Origin: Clostridiales bacterium UBA6363
Lineage (GTDB): Bacteria > Bacillota > Clostridia > UBA1381
Direction of reading: 5' to 3'
Length of the DNA stretch: 10,778 nucleotides
Assembly (NCBI GenBank): GCA_002438865.1
Contig: DJRJ01000040.1
Location: 3,367 to 14,144 of the forward strand
The notes under the pieces are model-generated. The model searched no databases. It was given only the letters and a program-made list of their open reading frames with translations, and had not been told where the DNA came from. This document shows, one piece after another, positions 1 to 6,800 of the stretch (position 1 is its first letter; every line of letters starts with the position of its first letter). Made by a program: the position numbers and the translations under genes.

Positions 1-1017
1 AACACATATATAGGAAACGGAAATCCGTGGGATTTGAACCGTTCTCACGGCGGTGCGTACGTACTGCCGCCGTATCAGAGCGCAAAGGGCGGAGAATGGT
101 TTAAAGGCACGGCAAATGCAATATATCAGAACCTGGATTTTCTTGAGGGATTTAATCCGAAAAACGTACTTATTCTGTCGGGCGACCATATATATAAAAT
201 GCATTACGGAAAAATGCTCAAGGCTCACAAGGAGTCGGACGCCGCAATAACGATTGCCGTTATGCCCGTTCCGTGGGAGGAGGCAAGCCGTTTCGGAATA
301 ATGAACACCGATCCCGAAACGGGTGAGATAACCGAATTTGAGGAAAAGCCGGCAGAGCCTAAGAGCAATCTTGCGTCAATGGGAATTTATATATTCAAAT
401 ACGACGTGCTTAAAAAATATCTCAATGATGACGAGCGTGACCCCAATTCCGAGAATGATTTCGGTAAAAATATAATCCCCAAAATGCTCGAAAACGGCGA
501 AAAAATGATGAGCTACTGCTTCAACGACTACTGGAAAGACGTCGGAACGATACAGAGCCTGTGGGAGGCAAATATGGATCTTATAGACGATCCTCCCAAG
601 TTTAATATAAACGACAGAAGCTGGATAATCTATTCGAGAAATATGGCTCTTGCACCGCATTATGTCGGAAACAACGCCGAAATATCGGAGTCGAGCGTTA
701 CGGAGGGCTGTTTTATAGACGGTCAGGTGAAACATTCGGTTATTTTCGGCGGCGTGGTAATAAACGAGGGGGCAAAAGTTATCGATTCGGTAATAATGCC
801 CGGCGTTAAAATAGGCAGAGGCGCAATAGTCGAAAAGGCGGTTGTAGGCGCAAATGCCGTTATCGGCGAGGGTGCACACATCGGCGCTCCGGCTGAGGAA
901 AACAATAAATATGCTTCTAAATACTGTACAAACGGAATAGTGCTTATAGAGGGCGGAGCCGTTATCGGCGAAAATGAAGAAATTGCGGCTGAAAGTATGG
1001 TAGAAATAGAAAATTGA
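1..1017 (+). CDS. glgC: Glucose-1-phosphate adenylyltransferase GlgC (5' partial)
   Basis: ADP-glucose pyrophosphorylase makes ADP-glucose from ATP and glucose-1-phosphate, the committed step of bacterial glycogen synthesis in the cytoplasm. The frame is open from base 1 and conserved family sequence (YIGNGNPWDLN, then VLPPY) begins at once, so the gene starts outside the window. 338 residues are visible; from the usual length of about 380-400, some 65 N-terminal residues, including the GGxGxRL nucleotide loop, are missing. Visible motifs, numbered in the fragment, are LSGDHIYKM (about 60-68, with the catalytic Asp at 62), FEEKP (113-117), SNLASMGIYIF (122-132) and YWKDVGT (177-183). From about residue 210 there is a left-handed beta-helix domain with hexapeptide-like repeats. 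The stop lies 33 bp before glgD, so the two are probably co-transcribed. A TTG at 34 is not the start. Identification is secure. Confidence 0.95.
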   Translation, partial: NTYIGNGNPWDLNRSHGGAYVLPPYQSAKGGEWFKGTANAIYQNLDFLEGFNPKNVLILSGDHIYKMHYGKMLKAHKESDAAITIAVMPVPWEEASRFGIMNTDPETGEITEFEEKPAEPKSNLASMGIYIFKYDVLKKYLNDDERDPNSENDFGKNIIPKMLENGEKMMSYCFNDYWKDVGTIQSLWEANMDLIDDPPKFNINDRSWIIYSRNMALAPHYVGNNAEISESSVTEGCFIDGQVKHSVIFGGVVINEGAKVIDSVIMPGVKIGRGAIVEKAVVGANAVIGEGAHIGAPAEENNKYASKYCTNGIVLIEGGAVIGENEEIAAESMVEIEN

Positions 1018-1050
1018 TTGCACCGCCGCAGGAAAGGAATGATTTTAAAT

Positions 1051-2169
1051 ATGAGAAACGATACAATGGGTATCATTCTGACCAACGAGGACAGAATACC
1101 GCCTATAACGGACATACGTGCAAACAGTGCGCTCCCGATTGCGGGAAGATACAGAATTATAGATTTCATACTGTCGAATATGGCAAACTCCGGAATAACC
1201 AAAATCGGAGTTGCGACAGAATCGAAATATTCATCTCTTATGGACCATATTAAGTCGGGCAAGCCATGGGACCTTGACCGCAAAAACGGCGGTCTGCACG
1301 TGCTGCCGCCGAGCCTTGAAAAAATGAAATACGGCTACGTAAAGGGAAATATCGGTATGCTTGCCGGCATAAGTGATTTTATCCGCAGAAGCGACGAAAC
1401 ATATGTCGTTCTTTCGCTCGGAAACAGCATCTGCAATATCGATTTGTCCGAGGCGGTTGACGCACACATTGAGGCACAGGCGGATATAACCGTAATATAC
1501 AAGGATATGTCGGGAGCGGAGGAAACTGAGCTTTCACGCTATACTCTTATCGACAAAGACGACGACGGTATCGTGACCGATATAGAGGTACAGCCGTATT
1601 ACCCGAAAACAGCTTTTGCGGGAGCCGACATCTACATAATGGAAAAGGCACTCCTCGAAAGCATTGTGGACGAATGCAGTGCAAGAGGCGACCGTGATTT
1701 TGTAAAGGACGCAGTAATCAAAAAACTTGACGGACTGCGTGTTTACGCTCACGAGTTTTCGGGATACTTCGGCAAGATAGACTCCATTCAGTCATACTAC
1801 GCAAACAATATGATATTCCTCAATTCGGAAATACGCCGTGAACTGTTCAATCCCGAACGCCCGATATATACAAAAACAAAGGATCAGTGTCCGACAAAAT
1901 ATCACGGTGATGCGGAAATCAAAAACTGCTTCGTTTCGGACGGCTGTGTTATAGAAGGAAAGGTTTACAACAGCGTTCTGTCAAGAGGTGTTAAAATTGC
2001 AAAAAATGCCATAGTCAGAAATTCTATAATAATGCAGGACAGCGTGATTGAAGAGGGTGTTGAACTTGACCATGTCGTATTCGACAAGGAAGTGCATATC
2101 ACAAGCGGAAGAAAGCTCATCGGTCAGGCAAGCTATCCTTTGGCAATTGAAAAGGGTACGCATATATAA
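1051..2169 (+). CDS. glgD: GlgD, non-catalytic ADP-glucose pyrophosphorylase subunit
   Basis: GlgD is a GlgC paralogue found beside glgC in Bacillota. In characterised species it forms a hetero-oligomer with GlgC and modulates it, having little activity alone. The 372-residue protein keeps the fold: YRIIDFILSNMANSGI near the N-terminus, PWDLDRKNGGLHVLPP, and C-terminal beta-helix repeats. Key catalytic positions are changed. The GGxGxRL nucleotide loop is replaced by TNEDRIPP, and the GlgC motif LSGDH reads LSLGNS, with Asn in place of the catalytic Asp. This supports a regulatory role. I chose ATG 1051 because the protein then begins MRNDTMGIIL, as GlgD proteins usually do. The SD-like AGGAAAGGA (1030-1038) is 12 bp upstream, which is rather far. 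ATG 1039 abuts that SD and is less likely, and TTG 1018 has no support. A terminator follows directly. Confidence 0.92.
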   Translation: MRNDTMGIILTNEDRIPPITDIRANSALPIAGRYRIIDFILSNMANSGITKIGVATESKYSSLMDHIKSGKPWDLDRKNGGLHVLPPSLEKMKYGYVKGNIGMLAGISDFIRRSDETYVVLSLGNSICNIDLSEAVDAHIEAQADITVIYKDMSGAEETELSRYTLIDKDDDGIVTDIEVQPYYPKTAFAGADIYIMEKALLESIVDECSARGDRDFVKDAVIKKLDGLRVYAHEFSGYFGKIDSIQSYYANNMIFLNSEIRRELFNPERPIYTKTKDQCPTKYHGDAEIKNCFVSDGCVIEGKVYNSVLSRGVKIAKNAIVRNSIIMQDSVIEEGVELDHVVFDKEVHITSGRKLIGQASYPLAIEKGTHI

Positions 2170-2173
2170 ATTG

Positions 2174-2204
2174 AAACGGAGGCTGTTTTTACAGCCCCCG
2201 TTTT
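2174..2204 (+). terminator. Rho-independent terminator after glgCD
   Basis: A hairpin starts 5 bp after the glgD stop. AACGGAGGCTGT (2175-2186) pairs with ACAGCCCCCGTT (2191-2202) around a TTTT loop, giving 12 pairs with one A/C mismatch. The 3' arm ends in a short TTTT and then AT-rich sequence. The T-run is short, so some read-through into glgA is possible. Confidence 0.75.
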
Positions 2205-2251
2205 ATATAAAATATATATAATATGAAACAATTCTTTTGCCCTCTGGGTGG

Positions 2252-2278
2252 TTAAAAGTACGAAATTTCGGGACTTAA
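2252..2278. promoter_or_regulatory. Imperfect palindrome just upstream of the glgA -35
   Basis: A perfect 10-bp palindrome CGAAATTTCG (2261-2270) sits inside a looser dyad: TTAAAAGT (2252-2259) on the left against ACTTAA (2273-2278) on the right. It ends 2 bp before the TTGACA at 2280. The position fits an operator or activator site for glgA-glgP. No regulator can be assigned from sequence, and it could instead be part of a dispersed intergenic repeat. Confidence 0.35.
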
Positions 2279-2279
2279 A

Positions 2280-2308
2280 TTGACAAATACCGATTTTAGG
2301 AATACTAT
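2280..2308 (+). promoter_or_regulatory. Sigma-A-type promoter for glgA-glgP
   Basis: A perfect -35 hexamer TTGACA (2280-2285) is followed after exactly 17 bp by TACTAT (2303-2308), which matches the TATAAT consensus at 4 of 6 positions. Transcription would begin near 2315, leaving a leader of about 53 nt before the glgA start. The -10 forms the left arm of a 16-bp dyad, TACTAT-TATT-ATAGTA (2303-2318), which could be an operator over the start site. Confidence 0.75.
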
Positions 2309-2367
2309 TATTATAGTAATCGTTGCAAATCGGCGCTTGCCGCTTTGCGGAGATTAAGGAGGTAATT

Positions 2368-4035
2368 ATGAAGGTTTTATTCGCATCTTCGGAGGTTTCA
2401 CCGTTTATGAAAACAGGCGGCTTGGGCGATGTCGCAGGCTCGCTGCCGTCCGTGCTCAGAAAAAAAGGCGTGGACGCAAGAGTTATTATGCCGCTGTACA
2501 AGAGTATAGATAAAAAATATAAGGATAAAATGAAGTATATATCCAATATATATGTGGATATAGCATGGCGCAAGCAGTATGCCGGCGTTTTTGAAATGGA
2601 GTATAACGGCTGTATATATTATTTTGTGGATAATGAGTTTTATTTCGGCGGCGACAAGCCGTACGATTTTATCCACCTCGACTGCGAAAAGTTTATATTC
2701 TTTTCAAAGGCGGCGCTTTCGTTGCTCCCAACGCTCGATTTCAGACCGGACGTTATCCATTGCAATGATTGGCAGACGGCTCCGATGCCCGTATTCCTGG
2801 ACACATTCATGGATAATCCGTTCTATCGCGGCATAAAGACGGTTATGACAATTCATAATCTGAAATTCCAGGGAAGATGGGATATAAACGGAATAAGGGA
2901 CGCTATGGGAATAAGCGACTACTATTTCACGTCGGATAAGCTTGAATATTACAACGACGCAAACCTGTTAAAGGGCGGAATGGTTTATGCAAACAGGATA
3001 ACAACCGTTTCGGAAACATACGCAAAGGAAATAATGACCGAGGAATACGGCGAGGGCTTAAACAGCCTTCTTTGGGCAAGGCGCAATGATGTTACGGGAA
3101 TAGTAAACGGTATTTCGTATGAGGACTGGGACACGGCAAAGGATAAGTGCCTGTACAAAAATTACAGCATAAAGACCTTTAAGGATAAGGCTGTAAACAA
3201 GACAAAGCTCCAGGCGGAGCTGGGACTGCCGGTTGACGAAAACAAGATGATGATCGGCATAGTTTCAAGACTTACCGACCAAAAGGGATTTGACCTTGTG
3301 GCATACAAAATAGAACAGCTTTGCGAGGGCGGCGCTCAGATAGTCGTACTCGGAACGGGTGAGGAAAAATATGAAAATCTGTTCCGTCACTATGCATGGA
3401 AATACCCCGACAGGGTTTCGGCGCAGATTTATTTCTCAAACGATATGTCGCATAAGATTTATGCCGCATGCGACGCATTCCTTATGCCGTCGAGATTTGA
3501 GCCGTGCGGACTTTCGCAGCTTATAAGTATGCGTTACGGTACGCTCCCGATAGTGCGTGAAACTGGCGGACTCAAGGACACCGTAATTCCGTACAACGAA
3601 TACACCGGCGAGGGTACGGGATTTTCATTCGCAAACTACAATGCGGACGAAATGATGAATACAATCTGGTACGCAATGGACGTGTACTACAACCATCGTG
3701 ACGCATGGAACAAGTTAGCCAAAAACGCTATGAAGCAGGACTATTCATGGAATGTTTCGGCGGATAAATATATAAAAATGTACCGTGAGCTTACGGGGAT
3801 TTATGAGGAAGCACCGAAAAAATCCACGTTTGCGGCGAACATAAAAAAAGACGCCGAGCAATCGGCAAAGGCAGCCGCAAAAGCGGCTGACAGACCGAAA
3901 ATAACCAAGGTCGAAAACCCGTTTGAACCGGAAAAACCGGTCAAAAAAACGACAGCTAAGAAACCGTCAGCAAGGAAAACAACAAAGAAAGCGCCTTCAA
4001 AAAAGACAACGCCGAAGGCTAAAGGAGAGATTTAA
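2368..4035 (+). CDS. glgA: Glycogen synthase GlgA (GT5) with Lys/Ala-rich C-terminal tail
   Basis: This enzyme transfers glucose from ADP-glucose to the non-reducing end of alpha-1,4-glucan chains. It is a GT5 retaining transferase with two Rossmann-like domains. Visible family residues are KTGGL (15-19, ADP-glucose loop), HCNDWQTA (about 131-138), TIHN with His163, SRLTDQKG with Arg301 and Lys306, and FEPCGLSQ with Glu378. These line up with the E. coli catalytic set near H161, R300, K305 and E377. The core ends near residue 478, matching the usual length of about 477. Residues 480-555 form a low-complexity tail rich in Lys, Ala, Pro and Thr (for example KKTTAKKPSARKTTKKAPSK), which GlgA normally lacks. 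ATG 2368 is chosen for AAGGAGG at 2356-2362, 5 bp upstream; the longer frame back to TTG 2323 has no comparable signal. glgP follows after 2 bp, with its ribosome binding site inside the last codons of this gene. Confidence 0.95.
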   Translation: MKVLFASSEVSPFMKTGGLGDVAGSLPSVLRKKGVDARVIMPLYKSIDKKYKDKMKYISNIYVDIAWRKQYAGVFEMEYNGCIYYFVDNEFYFGGDKPYDFIHLDCEKFIFFSKAALSLLPTLDFRPDVIHCNDWQTAPMPVFLDTFMDNPFYRGIKTVMTIHNLKFQGRWDINGIRDAMGISDYYFTSDKLEYYNDANLLKGGMVYANRITTVSETYAKEIMTEEYGEGLNSLLWARRNDVTGIVNGISYEDWDTAKDKCLYKNYSIKTFKDKAVNKTKLQAELGLPVDENKMMIGIVSRLTDQKGFDLVAYKIEQLCEGGAQIVVLGTGEEKYENLFRHYAWKYPDRVSAQIYFSNDMSHKIYAACDAFLMPSRFEPCGLSQLISMRYGTLPIVRETGGLKDTVIPYNEYTGEGTGFSFANYNADEMMNTIWYAMDVYYNHRDAWNKLAKNAMKQDYSWNVSADKYIKMYRELTGIYEEAPKKSTFAANIKKDAEQSAKAAAKAADRPKITKVENPFEPEKPVKKTTAKKPSARKTTKKAPSKKTTPKAKGEI

Positions 4036-4037
4036 TT

Positions 4038-6518
4038 ATGGCACAGTCAACAACGGGAAAGAGCACAAAGAAGAAGCTTACCGCAGCTGAGGAAGCTTTG
4101 AAAAAAGAAATAGTGGGAAAAGTCGGCAGACATTTCGGTAAGGTTATGGAGGATGCAACTCCGCAGATGGTTTACTCTGCGTGTGCGCTTACCGTTCGTG
4201 ACCGCATAATGGAAATGTGGGCAAAGTCGCATAAGGAAGTAAAAAAGGAAGGTTCAAAAAAGCTTTATTACCTTTCGTTTGAGTTCCTTATGGGCAGACT
4301 TTTATGCACAAATATCTTAAACCTTATGCAGACTGAAGAGTACAAAAACGTACTTGAGGATCTCGGCTACAGCATAAATGAAATTGCCGAGCTTGAAAAC
4401 GACGCAGGTTTGGGAAACGGCGGTTTGGGACGTCTTGCGGCTTGCTTTATAGATTCTTTGACAACAATGGATCTTCCCGCATACGGCTGTACTTTAAGAT
4501 ATGAATACGGCTTGTTCAGACAGAAGATTGTAGACGGATTTCAGACGGAGCTTCCCGATTCGTGGCTTGAAAACGGAAACGCATGGGAGGTTGCACGCCC
4601 CGAGGAATCGGTTGAGGTGCGTTTCGGCGGAAATGTTTACAGCGACTGGCAGGACGGACATATGGTGTTCCGCTATGAAAACGACCGCAAGGTTATAGCT
4701 ATGCCGTACGATGTTCCGCTTTGCGGATACAATTCAAAAATTATAAACAAGCTCAGATTGTGGAGCGCAAAATCTCCCGATCATTTTGATATGAAAGCAT
4801 TCAACAGCGGCGATTATGCCCGTGCAATAGAGGAAAAGCATATTGCGGAGGTTATCTCGAACGTGCTTTATCCGGAGGATAATCATACCGAGGGTAAAGA
4901 GTTAAGACTTACACAGCAGTATTTCCTCGTTTCGGCAACATTGCAGTGGATTTTGAAAGAGTTTGAGAGCAGAAACGGCGCAAACTGGTCAAAATTGCCC
5001 GACAAGGTGGTTATCCACATCAATGATACCCACCCGACTATGGCAATCCCCGAAATGATGCGTCTTTTAATGGACGAAAAGGGACTTGGCTGGGACGAAG
5101 CATGGGAAATCGTTACGCACGTGTTTGCATACACAAACCATACAGTAATGAGTGAGGCTCTCGAAAAATGGCCTCTCGATATGTTTAAAAAGATTCTCCC
5201 CAGACTGTATATGATAGCTGAGGAAATGAACAGACGCCTTATGATAAGACTCGAAGAATTTTATCCCGGCGACACCGCAAAGCACAAGTATATGGCTATA
5301 ATTTCGGATAATCAGATATTTATGGCAAATATGTGTCTTGCAAGCTGTTTCGCTGTAAACGGCGTATCAAAGCTGCATACGGAAATTCTTGAAAAAGATA
5401 TTTTTGCTGATTATTACAATATGGATAAGAGCAAATTCCATGCTATAACAAACGGTATAACTTTCCGCCGCTGGATAGCAAACTGCAACCCCGGACTCAC
5501 CAATCTTATCGATTCAAAGATAGGCAAGGGCTGGCTCAAAGATGCGGATAAGCTGAAAGGTCTTGCAAAGTATGCCGATGATGAGGATTTCCAGGAGAAA
5601 TTCCGTGCAGTTAAGCACGCAAATAAGGTTGCGTTTGCAGAATATATAAAGGAACATAACGGCATTGAGGTAAATCCCGATTCGATTTTCGATGTTCAGT
5701 GTAAGCGTTTGCACGAATACAAGCGTCAGATGATGAACGTTCTGCACATTCTTGCGGAATACAACAGAATACTTGAAGATCCGAATTATGATTATTACCC
5801 CAAGACATATATTTTCGGTGCAAAAGCGGCGCCGGGATACACAAGAGCAAAGCTTATAATAAAGCTTATTAACTCTGTGGGCGATGTAATCAACAACGAC
5901 CCGAGAATAAACGGAAAAATCAAGGTTGTATTTATCGAAAACTACGGCGTTTCGATTGCGGAAAAGCTTATCATTGCGGCTGATGTATCGGAGCAGATTT
6001 CAACAGCCGGCAAGGAGGCGTCCGGAACGGGTAATATGAAGTTTATGCTTAACGGCGCTCTCACCGTAGGTACGCTTGACGGTGCAAATGTCGAAATGCT
6101 CGAACAGGTAGGCAAGGATAATATATATATCTTCGGTCTTAAGGCAGACGAGGTTGCCGCAAGATTAAAGTATGCCGGCGGTGATGAGGTAAAGACTATT
6201 TACTCGTCAAACGCAGTTCTGCGCCATGCGCTTGAAATGCTTATTGACGGCAGTCTTTCAAACGGCAACACACAGCTCTTTAAAGACCTGTATCAGACTC
6301 TTATGTTCGGTGATTACGGTTATCCCGACACATATATGGTAATAAGAGATTTTGAAGAATATATGAAAACGCAGGAGCAGATTTCACAGGATTACAAGAA
6401 TACAAAAGAATGGACAAAGCGTGCCATTATGAATACCGCAATGTCGGGCTTCTTCTCCAGCGACCGTACAATAGGAGAATACAACAAAGAGATATGGCAC
6501 TTAACACCCATTAAATAA
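4038..6518 (+). CDS. glgP: Glycogen/alpha-glucan phosphorylase GlgP (GT35)
   Basis: The enzyme releases glucose-1-phosphate from non-reducing ends of glycogen or maltodextrin by phosphorolysis, using pyridoxal phosphate. The 826-residue protein is near full family length. Motifs in order are GNGGLGRLAACFIDS (from 126), HINDTHPTMAIPEMMR, TNHTVMSEALEKWP with catalytic-site His368, RLHEYKRQ (557-564, Lys562 in the phosphate site), and the PLP signature EASGTGNMKFMLN with the Schiff-base Lys668. The N-terminus (residues 1-15) is Lys/Thr-rich and looks like a short extension. Translation uses AAAGGAG (4021-4027) within the end of glgA, so the two are almost certainly one operon. Pairing a synthase with a phosphorylase implies that both arms of glycogen turnover are expressed together, with control at the enzyme level. 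The exact substrate (glycogen or short maltodextrins) cannot be read from sequence. Confidence 0.96.
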   Translation: MAQSTTGKSTKKKLTAAEEALKKEIVGKVGRHFGKVMEDATPQMVYSACALTVRDRIMEMWAKSHKEVKKEGSKKLYYLSFEFLMGRLLCTNILNLMQTEEYKNVLEDLGYSINEIAELENDAGLGNGGLGRLAACFIDSLTTMDLPAYGCTLRYEYGLFRQKIVDGFQTELPDSWLENGNAWEVARPEESVEVRFGGNVYSDWQDGHMVFRYENDRKVIAMPYDVPLCGYNSKIINKLRLWSAKSPDHFDMKAFNSGDYARAIEEKHIAEVISNVLYPEDNHTEGKELRLTQQYFLVSATLQWILKEFESRNGANWSKLPDKVVIHINDTHPTMAIPEMMRLLMDEKGLGWDEAWEIVTHVFAYTNHTVMSEALEKWPLDMFKKILPRLYMIAEEMNRRLMIRLEEFYPGDTAKHKYMAIISDNQIFMANMCLASCFAVNGVSKLHTEILEKDIFADYYNMDKSKFHAITNGITFRRWIANCNPGLTNLIDSKIGKGWLKDADKLKGLAKYADDEDFQEKFRAVKHANKVAFAEYIKEHNGIEVNPDSIFDVQCKRLHEYKRQMMNVLHILAEYNRILEDPNYDYYPKTYIFGAKAAPGYTRAKLIIKLINSVGDVINNDPRINGKIKVVFIENYGVSIAEKLIIAADVSEQISTAGKEASGTGNMKFMLNGALTVGTLDGANVEMLEQVGKDNIYIFGLKADEVAARLKYAGGDEVKTIYSSNAVLRHALEMLIDGSLSNGNTQLFKDLYQTLMFGDYGYPDTYMVIRDFEEYMKTQEQISQDYKNTKEWTKRAIMNTAMSGFFSSDRTIGEYNKEIWHLTPIK

Positions 6519-6528
6519 CTGTCAGACT

Positions 6529-6660
6529 GTTGCTTTTTGCGCCGACCGCTTCGCTGCAAATGAATTTTACCCTCGGAGTATCAACATACACCGTCGGGAA
6601 AAATTCATTCACTCGGCATCAAAAATCAAGCAGTCCGAAAAAAAGCGTTGCTTTTTGCGC
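6529..6660. repeat. Structured palindromic element flanked by 14-bp direct repeats
   Basis: GTTGCTTTTTGCGC occurs at 6529-6542 and again, exactly, at 6647-6660. Between the copies lies a long stem-loop (6559-6609). AATGAATTTTACCC pairs with GGGAAAAATTCATT with one mismatch, then CGG/CCG, then GTAT/ATAC around a CAAC loop. GCCGA (6541-6545) and TCGGC (6613-6617) could extend the stem. A smaller hairpin, AAAAAGC-GTT-GCTTTTT (6640-6656), overlaps the second repeat. There is no coding potential and no T-run after the main stem, so it is not an ordinary terminator. It resembles a MITE- or REP-like intergenic repeat, but only one copy is seen here, so the mobile origin is inference. Confidence 0.5.
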
Positions 6661-6716
6661 TGGGTACATTGCTTATCGGAAAAGGCAGTCTTAGTCAAAG
6701 ATTTTAAACAGCAAAG

Positions 6717-6779
6717 AGCTGTAAAAAAACAATCACGTTCGGTTTGCCTTAGGCAAACCGAAACGGTTTTTTTACAGCT
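6717..6779 (+). terminator. Nested terminator hairpin in the leader of the GH13 gene
   Basis: An inner perfect 11-bp stem, TTCGGTTTGCC (6738-6748) with GGCAAACCGAA (6752-6762) and a TTA loop, is followed by ACGG and T7 (6767-6773), a classic intrinsic terminator. An outer perfect 14-bp pair, AGCTGTAAAAAAAC (6717-6730) with GTTTTTTTACAGCT (6766-6779), encloses it, so the T-run is itself an arm of the outer helix. The structure is almost symmetric and could terminate on either strand. It probably ends the glgA-glgP transcript, but it lies 21 bp before the start codon of the next gene. See findings for a possible attenuator role. Confidence 0.8.
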
Positions 6780-6800
6780 TCTTTGAATTAAGGGGATATT

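Noticed and set aside
1018..1050. TTG 1018 or ATG 1039 as the glgD start
   Set aside because: TTG 1018 would place the SD-like AGGAAAGGA inside the gene, and ATG 1039 abuts that site with no spacing. Start at 1051 gives the usual GlgD N-terminus.
376..1283. Two long - strand open frames opposite glgC and glgD (215 and 186 codons)
   Set aside because: They are antisense to strongly conserved coding sequence, have no ribosome binding site, and their translations (Cys/Tyr/Phe-rich or Ser/Ile-rich) look like antisense shadows of the real genes.
3802..4032. GlgA tail as a frameshifted or fused separate gene
   Set aside because: The frame is continuous with the core, ends in TAA, and its last codons hold the glgP ribosome binding site in normal operon spacing, so it looks genuine.
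6529..6660. CRISPR array
   Set aside because: Only two repeat copies of 14 bp, with a palindrome between them rather than spacers; no cas genes nearby.
6519..6800. A small gene or promoter in the glgP-GH13 gap
   Set aside because: No frame with a ribosome binding site is seen. Best -35-like TTGCTT sites (6648, 6669) have no acceptable -10 at 16-18 bp.
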